From Bacteroidales bacterium (GTDB lineage Bacteria; Bacteroidota; Bacteroidia; Bacteroidales; WCHB1-69): 14,489 nucleotides of DNA. Below are positions 1 through 7,073 of the stretch, piece by piece. The notes under the pieces were generated by a model. That model was not told the origin of the DNA. It did no database searches and was given only the letters and a program-made list of their open reading frames with translations. The DNA lies in contig JAAYRN010000121.1 in NCBI GenBank assembly GCA_012518765.1, forward strand, positions 1-14,489, in the 5' to 3' direction. The stretch's first letter is position 1. The number at the start of each line of letters is the position of its first letter. The translations under genes and the position numbers were made by a program.

Positions 1-288
1 AATAACACCCTGATAAAACAAATTTTTATGCTCGAAGGAATATTAATCACATTTTTTGGAGCTATCTTAGGATTAATAATCGGAGGTATATTTTGTTGGC
101 TACAATCTACCTTTCACCTCATCCAATTCGGAGACGGTTCATATATGTTAAACTATTATCCCGTACAAATTTATATCAAAGATATATTTATTATCTTATT
201 GACAATTATAGCTATTAGCTTCCCTGCAACCTATTTTCCTGTTGTAAAAATTTCGGATAAAATATTTAAAAAATCAATACTTCGCTAA
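1..288 (+). CDS. FtsX-like ABC transporter permease, C-terminal fragment (LolC/E or MacB-like)
   Basis: This is the last 95 residues of a gene that begins before the window; the reading frame is open from base 1, so the ATG at 28 is an internal methionine. The fragment reads LIKQIFMLEG, then a hydrophobic segment (about residues 14-34), CWLQ, a short extracytoplasmic stretch containing YPVQIYIKD, and a second hydrophobic segment (about 62-83) ending near TYFPVVK. The motif order LEG - membrane helix - CWLQ - YPV - membrane helix - P is that of the C-terminus of FtsX-domain permeases, which move lipoproteins or other substrates with an ATP-binding partner. The substrate cannot be told from this piece. 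hutI begins 20 bp downstream on the same strand, so cotranscription is possible. Confidence 0.8.
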   Translation, partial: NNTLIKQIFMLEGILITFFGAILGLIIGGIFCWLQSTFHLIQFGDGSYMLNYYPVQIYIKDIFIILLTIIAISFPATYFPVVKISDKIFKKSILR

Positions 289-308
289 ATTATAAATACT
301 TACTACCC

Positions 309-1547
309 ATGTTGTTAATTAAAAATATAAAAGAACTTATACAAATAGAAGAAAAACCTGTTTTATACAAAGCAGGAAAACAAATGCAAGATTTACAAAC
401 ACTTAAAAATGCGTGGTTGCTTATCAAAAACGATACAATACATGATTTTGGAGAAATGCAACACCTTTCTGCCGAAGCACAAAAAGCAACACAAACAATA
501 GATGCCGAAAATAAAATGGTTTTCCCTTGTTTTTGCGATTCTCATACACATATCGTATACGCCGGAAGCCGAGAAATTGAATATGTGGATAAAATTAAAG
601 GATTATCTTACGAAGAAATAGCCAAACGTGGAGGTGGTATTCTTAACTCAACCAAACGTTTAAGCCAAGCCAGCGAAGAAGAATTATTCCAGTCGGCATG
701 GGAACGACTTGAAGAAATCAAACAATACGGCACGGGAGCTGTAGAAATTAAAAGTGGCTACGGATTAAATCTTCAAGATGAACTTAAAATGTTGCGTGTA
801 ATCAAGCAATTAAAAGAAAAATCGCCCCTAAATATTAAATCTACTTTTTTGGGAGCACATGCCGTTCCCGCCGATTATAAAAACCGACAAAACGAATATG
901 TCGACCTGATTATCAATGAAATGATTCCAATGGTTGCTTCCGAAGATTTAGCCGATTACATTGACGTATTTTGCGATAAAGGTTTTTTCACCGTAGAAGA
1001 AACCGACCGCATTTTATTAGCAGGTATAAAACATGGATTACGTCCAAAAATACATGCCAACGAACTCGATTTTTCGGGAGGAGTACAAGTAGGTGTTAAA
1101 TACAATGCCCTCTCTGTAGACCACTTAGAATATATTGGCGAAGAAGAAATTGCTTGTTTATTAAACTCTGGAACAATGCCAACTGTATTGCCCGGCGCTG
1201 CCTTTTTCTTAGGGCTACCCTACTCGCCCGTACGAAAAATGATGGAAGCAGGACTACCCATCGCTATGGCAAGCGACTATAATCCAGGTTCTTCCCCTTC
1301 GGGAAATATGCAATTAATCCTTTCTTTCGCTTGTGTCAATTACCGCATGACCCCCGAAGAAGCCATCAACGCCACCACCATCAACTCTGCCTATGCCATG
1401 GATTGTAGCGAAACACTCGGAAGTATTGCTCGCGGAAAAACTGCCAACGTATTTATTACTAAACCTATACCTACTTACGAATTTATGCCCTACGCCTATG
1501 GAAGCAACAAAGTAGAACAAGTTATATTGAATGGAAAATTACAATAA
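309..1547 (+). CDS. hutI: Imidazolonepropionase (histidine degradation)
   Basis: HutI hydrolyses 4-imidazolone-5-propionate to N-formimino-L-glutamate, the third step of histidine breakdown, in the cytoplasm. The 412-residue protein is full length for the amidohydrolase-superfamily enzyme. Metal-binding residues are visible: H79 and H81 in SHTH, H184 in GAHAVP, H249 in KIHANE and D323 in ASDYNPGS. Other family landmarks are GGGILNSTK (108-116), EIKSGYG (146-152), DHLEY (271-275) and the C-terminal GSIARGKTANV (371-381). The ATG at 309 gives the expected N-terminal beta-domain. No hutH, hutU or ftcD gene lies in the window, so the rest of the pathway must be elsewhere or absent. folK starts inside the last codons of this gene. 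Confidence 0.95.
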   Translation: MLLIKNIKELIQIEEKPVLYKAGKQMQDLQTLKNAWLLIKNDTIHDFGEMQHLSAEAQKATQTIDAENKMVFPCFCDSHTHIVYAGSREIEYVDKIKGLSYEEIAKRGGGILNSTKRLSQASEEELFQSAWERLEEIKQYGTGAVEIKSGYGLNLQDELKMLRVIKQLKEKSPLNIKSTFLGAHAVPADYKNRQNEYVDLIINEMIPMVASEDLADYIDVFCDKGFFTVEETDRILLAGIKHGLRPKIHANELDFSGGVQVGVKYNALSVDHLEYIGEEEIACLLNSGTMPTVLPGAAFFLGLPYSPVRKMMEAGLPIAMASDYNPGSSPSGNMQLILSFACVNYRMTPEEAINATTINSAYAMDCSETLGSIARGKTANVFITKPIPTYEFMPYAYGSNKVEQVILNGKLQ

Positions 1548-2043
1548 AGTCTACCTGCTTGCAGGAGGAAACTTAAACAATACACCCAAGAAATACCAAG
1601 AATTAGTACAATTATTGGAAGAGAAAGTTGGGGAAATTATCGGGGAATCAAGTTTTTACAAAAGTAATGCATGGGGATTTGTTTCTAATTATCCTTTTGT
1701 AAATATCATTTATATCGTCCATACTAAACTTTCGCCCGAAGAAGTCCTTGTGCAAACTCAAAAAATTGAAAAAAAATTAGGTAGAACTTACAAAAATCAA
1801 TCTGCAACCTACTCGGATAGAAGCATGGATATTGACATTTTATTTTATAACAATTTGATTTATAACTCTAAAGATTTAATAATTCCCCACCCTCGCATAA
1901 TGGAACGAAAATTTACACTTGCTCCCCTTGTTGAAATAAGTCCCGAATACATACATCCTATAGTACAAAAAACTATCAATCAACTATATACAGAATGTAA
2001 AGATTCTTCGGAAGTGGAAAAAATTGAAAAACTCGAAAAATAA
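1531..2043 (+). CDS. folK: 2-amino-4-hydroxy-6-hydroxymethyldihydropteridine pyrophosphokinase
   Basis: HPPK transfers pyrophosphate from ATP to 6-hydroxymethyl-7,8-dihydropterin in folate synthesis. The 170-residue length is normal. Family motifs appear in order: LLAGGNLNN (9-17, in place of the usual LGSNLG), ESSFYKSNAWGF (39-50), QKIEKKLGR (77-85), YSDRSMDIDIL (94-104) with the Mg-binding aspartates D100 and D102, and IPHPRIMERKFTLAPL (118-133). The ATG at 1531 lies in another frame within hutI and overlaps it by 17 bp. This start is supported because the VYLLAGG strand must begin at residue 7 and no later ATG would keep it. The gene ends 7 bp before the stop codon of the convergent restriction-modification gene. 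Confidence 0.95.
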   Translation: MENYNKVYLLAGGNLNNTPKKYQELVQLLEEKVGEIIGESSFYKSNAWGFVSNYPFVNIIYIVHTKLSPEEVLVQTQKIEKKLGRTYKNQSATYSDRSMDIDILFYNNLIYNSKDLIIPHPRIMERKFTLAPLVEISPEYIHPIVQKTINQLYTECKDSSEVEKIEKLEK

Positions 2044-2072
2044 AAAAGAATCAATTCAAATACTTTTTCAAT
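2023..2072. terminator. Inverted repeat spanning the folK / R-M gene junction, possible bidirectional terminator
   Basis: The 9-bp arms ATTGAAAAA (2023-2031) and TTTTTCAAT (2064-2072) are perfect inverted repeats around the 7-bp gap between two convergent genes. The 32-nt loop contains a smaller GAAT/ATTC pairing. The arms lie inside both coding regions. The stem is A/T-rich and could be chance in this composition. Confidence 0.2.
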
Positions 2073-5000
2073 ACCTGTTCTTTCTGCTTTGGAATTTCTG
2101 CTATTTGATTTTCCAATTCACTTATTTGAACTTCTATTTTTTCTATTTCAGAAACTACTTTTTGTTGTTCTACGAGAGAAGGTAAAGGGATTGTGATACC
2201 TTCTATTCTATCAATTGAGGCTCTGAAATTTCTTGAAAACCCAATTTTTTGACCTTCGCTTTCTAAAGCAAAAGCAAGATATTTTACTTCAATAATTGGA
2301 TTTAGCACTCTCATATAACCACAGTGATCTGTTGGGTAAAACGGTGTTTTAGCCGGAATTATATTAACCATCCAATCGCCATCTATACCCCAAACCACAT
2401 AAGGAAGAGTATAATCAGTTAATAGCTCCTTATTTACATACCCAAAAGGTTCAAAAACATTTGCGCTATATACAGGAATTGTTCCATCTTCTATTAATTC
2501 TCTTCTCAATACTCTTCTACCAATTCTTACTTCAAAACTACTACTACTTAGTCTGATATTTTCTTTTGCTTTTTTATATAATGCTAAAAGTGAACTTTCT
2601 ATATGGTTTTTTAAGTTTTCAATATCCTCGCTAGCTTTTTGCTCTTTCACTTCCAATATCTCAATTTCAGAAACTATTTTTTGCTGAATATCAAGAGGAG
2701 GAAGTGGGATTAAGGTATGAGAAACCTTATCAATATTTAAGTTGTCAACTGAGGTTCCTCCGCTGGCAGCGATTACAAATTGTTCCTGTACAATTTTATC
2801 AGATAACATATAAAAAAAATAATTCTTATTTAATTCCTTAGCAAAATCACTAAATAGCAGCCATCCATCGTGAATGTAACCTTCAATTCCCATAATATAC
2901 GGTCTTCCAAAACTCATGGAGTTAGAAAGTATAAAATCACCCTTTTTAACTAGTCGTGATTTTTCTGCACCTGCTTTTGTTATTTTTTCTTTAGTTTCTG
3001 TTATAAATTTTGAGCCAACTTTGACGTCACCAATTTTTATCCAATTGTGTCCGTCTATCTCGTCAGTTATGTATTCTTTAATGGGTCTTGGTGATGCTCC
3101 TCTAACTATTGAAACAAGTTGAGCCATTTTTTTCAGTTCCCACTTACTCTCAATTCTCACTTTTTTTTTAGCTGTAAGCGAAATGTTTTTTACAAAGTCC
3201 ACACGGTCAAAAGTGAACATATCTACCAAGTTTTGGTAACTTATATTCTTTTGTAAGTTTTCAGAAATTTCCAGATTAAACTCTCCTAAGAATGCTTTAT
3301 AAATATAGGTGCTTGCTTTTTTAGGGTTATCAAAAATTTCTGCATCATATAAATGTGTACACTCATCTATGCTTTTGCTACGCTGTATAGGGTGAATACC
3401 TTCACTTCCTCTTCGCTTGCTAAACTCATAACCTAAAAAGCGCTTTTCTTCGGCTCTTTGCCCTGTTTTTACCAAAACCAACTTTTGAGGATAAGCCAAA
3501 ATAAAGTAGAGCAATTTTTCCTGCTCAATGGCTAAAATATTTGTCCAAAGTTCAGCATTTTCTTTAGCTTTTATTTTCTTGGTATATTCCTTATAAATTT
3601 CGTGTTTCTCTATATTCTCATTGGGTGTTTTTTGCAATAATGTTTTGTAATCTTCAAAGCTGATATTTTCCCAAACATGATTTATATATTTTGAAATAGG
3701 TTTTTCAATGCCATTAATAACTACATCTTGGAGTGTAGTAAAACTTCTTTTTACAGACTCTTCTACATTGTACGCATCTGCATTATTTCTACGTTTCAAA
3801 AACAGGGTTACCGTATTTGTTCCTGTTGCCATAAAGGTATTTGAACCAAGTTCTACAATTCCTAAAATATCAAAATACTTTAATATAATTTCTCGCGTTT
3901 GGGTATAAATACCTGCATTGCTCAATATACTGCTTGGCAAAATAATTCCAGCTACACCGCCATCTTTTAATAGTTGCTTGGTTCTTTCTACAAACAAACA
4001 TTCTATTTCGGAGCTTTGGTCGGTTAAGCGACTATAAAGGTCAAAAGCTCGTTTTGCTTTCTTCTCATCCATCATTGTACCTTTAAAAGCCGATACTGAG
4101 TAAGGTGGATTAGAAATAACCACATCAAACTGCTTATTATCTTGCGGATATGTTCTATCGGTTTCTTTCAATAAATCTTTAAAGTCCTTGGATGTTTTAA
4201 AATCTCCAAGTCCATCACCATGAATAACTTTTGCCAATCCATCGCCATGCAAATAACAACTTACTTTAGCAGTTTTTACCAGACGATAATCTTTTTCAAT
4301 GGCATAAACGTAATCATCTGCCCAGTCAAATGGGTCTTCCTCCCATTTTTTAATAGCTCTTTTTGTAGTAGGAGTAAGTTGGCTTACATCTAATTTTTCA
4401 ATATACTTTTGTAAAATTTCCATTGATTCTGTAATAAAATGCCCACTTCCTGCTGCATAATCTATTACTCTTGGCAGTAAATCATTTGTGTTCCCTTGCT
4501 TAATTTTTTCTAATGTTATTTCTTGAATTGGCAAGCTTTTAATAATAAAGCGTGCTATGGGAACGGGTGTAAAAAACTGCCCAGATTCTTGTTTTAATCC
4601 TGTGGTTAAAAGCAATTCAAAGAAGTCGCTTAAAAACTGCTGGCGGTAATTGTATCTAATTTGATAAACTTGTAAAAGTTCTACTACCTCTTTCACTACT
4701 TTAGCGTTTTCCTCAAAAGAGGCATCATCAAATACTTCTTTTATGGCAAATTCGTTGTTCTTCTTCAAACGAATTTCAGTAAGTATATTTCTGAACTCCT
4801 CTTTGTATTTGGCATCAACCTGTTGGAATCTTCTATCTAACTCATCATCACTAATATCGGTTACTTTCTTTTCTAGAAGCTCTCGCATTCCTTTATTATA
4901 TAGGTCTGTTAATCTTTTTTGAAAAGAAATATGGTTGTCTTCTCCTTCTAACCATTGGAAGTGAAGTTGTTCATCAATATTCCTATCCTCATCAATGATT

Positions 5001-5767
5001 TTGCAAAGGAAAAGTGTAAATATTTTGTTGAAAGCATTGGGCTTATCAGAAACTACGTTATGCCGTAAAATTTCTAAGAAGCGGTTAAATATAAAACTAC
5101 TGTCTTTTTGTTTTAAAATCTTTAAATCGTTTCTAGTTAGGGCTTTACTTTGAAACCCGTAAGGTTTAACCCAATTTTCAAAAATACCGTTTGTTTTTGG
5201 GAGCTTATTCCATCGCTCATAAAAATCTTTCACATTACCAGTTTGGCGGTAATCTTCCTCTATTTTTACAATCGTATTCTTATATTCAATTTTTTCACCC
5301 TCCAATTTGGAAGTGTATAACATCAAAACATCTGCATTTTTATCTTGCTGAAAGTAGGTAAAGAGTTGTCCTCCGTTTCTTTCCAAATTTTTAAATTCTT
5401 TTTCATACTCACTTCCCCATGTTTTACATTCAATCATTAAATAAGCAGTACCATCATCTTTAGAAACGTAAATATCTAATCTGCCACTTGTGCCGTGTCC
5501 TGTTTTCCAAGTTTTTTCTAAGGTAATATTTTGAGGTTGATAACCTTTTTCTAAAAGCCTATCCACACATTCAAGTACAACCCAATTTTCTGCCTGTGAG
5601 AAATTTTGAGTTGTTTTACTTTCCCATTTTATTTTATTTCCAAAATTGAAAACGGAATTTTCAAAATCAACTTCAATGGCATAGCCATTGTATTTTTTTT
5701 GGAAAATACCCGAAGTGTTTTCTTTTGGTAAGAATCCTAATGTTTGTATAAGTTTTTTATTATTCAT
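2051..5767 (-). CDS. Single-chain restriction-modification enzyme: nuclease + N6-adenine methyltransferase + two target recognition domains (type IIB/IIG-like)
   Basis: This 1238-residue protein carries a whole restriction-modification system. Residues 1 to about 200 are a nuclease domain with the PD-(D/E)XK signature GRLDIYV (D98) and IECK (E113, K115). Residues 205-395 are a helical region like the HsdM N-terminus. The methyltransferase follows with SGQFFTP (395-401), the SAM-binding DYAAGSGHF (436-444) and the catalytic NPPY (553-556), indicating N6-adenine methylation. From about 875 there are two HsdS-like halves. Each ends with a near-identical conserved block, IPLPPLDIQQKIVSEIE (1019-1035) and IPLPSLVEQQKVVSEIE (1193-1209), followed by a coiled-coil-like stretch. 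There is no helicase domain and no separate hsdR or hsdS gene. The R-M-S order and size resemble single-chain type IIB enzymes such as AloI, PpiI, TstI and CjeI, which have bipartite sites and cut on both sides. The recognition sequence cannot be read from the protein. All catalytic motifs look intact. Confidence 0.9.
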   Translation of the reverse strand: MNNKKLIQTLGFLPKENTSGIFQKKYNGYAIEVDFENSVFNFGNKIKWESKTTQNFSQAENWVVLECVDRLLEKGYQPQNITLEKTWKTGHGTSGRLDIYVSKDDGTAYLMIECKTWGSEYEKEFKNLERNGGQLFTYFQQDKNADVLMLYTSKLEGEKIEYKNTIVKIEEDYRQTGNVKDFYERWNKLPKTNGIFENWVKPYGFQSKALTRNDLKILKQKDSSFIFNRFLEILRHNVVSDKPNAFNKIFTLFLCKIIDEDRNIDEQLHFQWLEGEDNHISFQKRLTDLYNKGMRELLEKKVTDISDDELDRRFQQVDAKYKEEFRNILTEIRLKKNNEFAIKEVFDDASFEENAKVVKEVVELLQVYQIRYNYRQQFLSDFFELLLTTGLKQESGQFFTPVPIARFIIKSLPIQEITLEKIKQGNTNDLLPRVIDYAAGSGHFITESMEILQKYIEKLDVSQLTPTTKRAIKKWEEDPFDWADDYVYAIEKDYRLVKTAKVSCYLHGDGLAKVIHGDGLGDFKTSKDFKDLLKETDRTYPQDNKQFDVVISNPPYSVSAFKGTMMDEKKAKRAFDLYSRLTDQSSEIECLFVERTKQLLKDGGVAGIILPSSILSNAGIYTQTREIILKYFDILGIVELGSNTFMATGTNTVTLFLKRRNNADAYNVEESVKRSFTTLQDVVINGIEKPISKYINHVWENISFEDYKTLLQKTPNENIEKHEIYKEYTKKIKAKENAELWTNILAIEQEKLLYFILAYPQKLVLVKTGQRAEEKRFLGYEFSKRRGSEGIHPIQRSKSIDECTHLYDAEIFDNPKKASTYIYKAFLGEFNLEISENLQKNISYQNLVDMFTFDRVDFVKNISLTAKKKVRIESKWELKKMAQLVSIVRGASPRPIKEYITDEIDGHNWIKIGDVKVGSKFITETKEKITKAGAEKSRLVKKGDFILSNSMSFGRPYIMGIEGYIHDGWLLFSDFAKELNKNYFFYMLSDKIVQEQFVIAASGGTSVDNLNIDKVSHTLIPLPPLDIQQKIVSEIEILEVKEQKASEDIENLKNHIESSLLALYKKAKENIRLSSSSFEVRIGRRVLRRELIEDGTIPVYSANVFEPFGYVNKELLTDYTLPYVVWGIDGDWMVNIIPAKTPFYPTDHCGYMRVLNPIIEVKYLAFALESEGQKIGFSRNFRASIDRIEGITIPLPSLVEQQKVVSEIEKIEVQISELENQIAEIPKQKEQVLKKYLN

Positions 5768-5893
5768 CAGAATTTAATTTTACCTTGTTTAACATTCTTA
5801 TTTTTCAAATATTTTGATTAATTTTCTACTATGAAAAAATCAACCAATATTTTAAATCTTAATTTAACCTTTTTTATGCTCTATATCCACTTG

Positions 5894-5921
5894 CAAAAGT
5901 AAACATTTTTTTATTATGCAA
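5894..5921 (-). promoter_or_regulatory. Bacteroidota-type promoter upstream of the R-M gene
   Basis: On the minus strand a -7 box TACTTTTG (5901 down to 5894) is preceded by TTG (5921 down to 5919) with a 17-nt spacer, fitting the TTG - 17 to 23 nt - TAnnTTTG pattern of this phylum. The start codon at 5767 would then have a leader of roughly 120 nt. The rest of the 200-bp gap 5768-5967 is A/T-rich with no other recognised element. Confidence 0.5.
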
Positions 5922-5962
5922 GGTGTTTTTAAGAATAATTTCAATAAATTAAAATTGATATT

Positions 5963-5977
5963 TTTCCCTAAGGGAAA
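5963..5977. terminator. Short perfect hairpin over the apbE stop codon
   Basis: TTTCCCT (5963-5969) and AGGGAAA (5971-5977) form a perfect 7-bp inverted repeat that includes the apbE stop codon (5968-5970). It is the only G/C-containing hairpin noticed at a gene end here. On the minus strand the stem is followed by an A-rich, not U-rich, stretch, so the fit to an intrinsic terminator is imperfect. Confidence 0.3.
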
Positions 5978-6945
5978 TTAGTTGTTTTTTTATGTTTTAA
6001 CACCTTATTTTCTTCGTATATAAAATATGCAGCATATTGAGGATGAGACTCTAAGAATTTCAACGCCTGTTTCATTCCCATTACCATAAAAGCCGTAGCC
6101 AAGGCATCGGCATCTATGCAATTATCGGCTAAAACCGTAACACTTAATAAATTACTTTTTTCTGATAATCCCGTTTTAGGATTAATAATGTGAGAAATAC
6201 GCTGTCCATTTTTCATGTGATATTTTCTATAATTTCCACTGGTCGAAACAGCTCTGTTTTTTAATGGAAATACATAATCAACATTTGTTTTACCATCGGA
6301 AGCTGGAAGTAAAATCCCTACCTGCCAATCACTTCCATATTTAGTTCCTCTTGCTTTGATTTCGCCTCCTAAGTACAACAAACAATTGGGATAACCCTCT
6401 TTTTCCAAAAAATCAACCAATTTATCTACTATATAACCTTCAGCAATGGCATTGAAATTCAACTGTATACGAAAATCATCTTTTTGTATTTGTTTCTGTT
6501 GAAGGTTTATTTTTTCATATCCTACCAATTGCTTAATACTATCTATTTCTTGTTGTGAAATTTCTTTTTTTTGCTCCCTACCAAATCCCCACATACTAAC
6601 CAAAGGAGCTACCGTCGGATCGAAAAAACCATTGGTCAACTGATAAATTCGTTTCGATTCATTGAAAAGATGCACAAAATCATCATTTACTTCCATTGAA
6701 GTATTTGAATTTATTTTAGAAAGCATAGAATTTGTATCGAAAAACGAAAATGTTTTTACAAACTCCTGAATCATGGAATCTATTTGTATGGGTAATTTTT
6801 TGTTTTCTTTTCCAATATAAGTAACTGTATAATAAGACCCTAATCCCTCTCCACTGAAAGTTACTTTTTTATTTTGATAACATCCTGTCAACAATAAAAT
6901 GATGAGGGTGAAAATTATTATCTGTTTCCTTTTAAAATCCTTCAT
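5968..6945 (-). CDS. apbE: FAD:protein FMN transferase, ApbE family lipoprotein
   Basis: ApbE attaches FMN from FAD covalently to Thr/Ser residues of target proteins such as NqrB, NqrC and RnfG, acting outside the cytoplasmic membrane. The 325-residue length is typical. The N-terminus is a lipoprotein signal: KRK, a hydrophobic stretch and the lipobox LLTGC with C22 as the lipidated cysteine. Family motifs are FDPTVAPL (108-115), NAIAEGYIVDKL (165-176), GGEIKARG (193-200), STSGNYRKY (234-242), SHIINPKTG (251-259) and DADALATAFMVMG (278-290), where the aspartates belong to the Mg/FAD site. No nqr or rnf operon or other obvious target gene is in the window. The gene diverges from the repeat-protein gene at 7074, and the intervening region carries promoter-like boxes for both. 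Confidence 0.93.
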   Translation of the reverse strand: MKDFKRKQIIIFTLIILLLTGCYQNKKVTFSGEGLGSYYTVTYIGKENKKLPIQIDSMIQEFVKTFSFFDTNSMLSKINSNTSMEVNDDFVHLFNESKRIYQLTNGFFDPTVAPLVSMWGFGREQKKEISQQEIDSIKQLVGYEKINLQQKQIQKDDFRIQLNFNAIAEGYIVDKLVDFLEKEGYPNCLLYLGGEIKARGTKYGSDWQVGILLPASDGKTNVDYVFPLKNRAVSTSGNYRKYHMKNGQRISHIINPKTGLSEKSNLLSVTVLADNCIDADALATAFMVMGMKQALKFLESHPQYAAYFIYEENKVLKHKKTTNFP

Positions 6946-6964
6946 TTGTCTAAAAATTTTTTCG

Positions 6965-6972
6965 CAAAAATA
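6965..6972 (-). promoter_or_regulatory. -7 box upstream of apbE
   Basis: TATTTTTG on the minus strand (6972 down to 6965) matches TAnnTTTG and lies about 20 nt before the apbE ATG, giving a very short leader. No TTG was found at the expected -33 distance. Confidence 0.35.
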
Positions 6973-7035
6973 CCTTATTTTTCCTTTGATTTATTTATCT
7001 TTCAAATTATCACCTATTATTATTTTTTAATTTTA

Positions 7036-7043
7036 TACTTTTG
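7036..7043 (+). promoter_or_regulatory. -7 box upstream of the repeat-protein / purD unit
   Basis: TACTTTTG at 7036-7043, followed by CAAGT, matches TAnnTTTG and shares the 12-mer ACTTTTGCAAGT with the promoter proposed for the R-M gene. It overlaps the in-frame TTG at 7041, so transcription would begin after that codon and the ATG at 7074 is the better start. No convincing -33 TTG is seen. Confidence 0.45.
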
Positions 7044-7073
7044 CAAGTAAATACACATCAAAAATTTTCATCT

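Noticed and set aside
28..30. ATG as the start of a small membrane protein
   Set aside because: The frame is open to base 1 and the preceding residues fit the FtsX permease C-terminus, so this is an internal Met of a longer gene.
2051..5767. R-M gene as part of a classical type I system
   Set aside because: Type I systems need a helicase-motor HsdR. No such domain or gene is present, and nuclease, methylase and specificity parts are in one chain.
2051..5767. R-M gene on a mobile island
   Set aside because: No transposase, integrase, tRNA gene or flanking direct repeats were seen, and its base composition looks like that of its neighbours. Recent transfer is possible but not shown.
5768..5967. 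Riboswitch or structured RNA in the largest intergenic gap
   Set aside because: The region is nearly all A/T with one plausible promoter and no conserved G/C-containing stems beyond the hairpin at the apbE stop.
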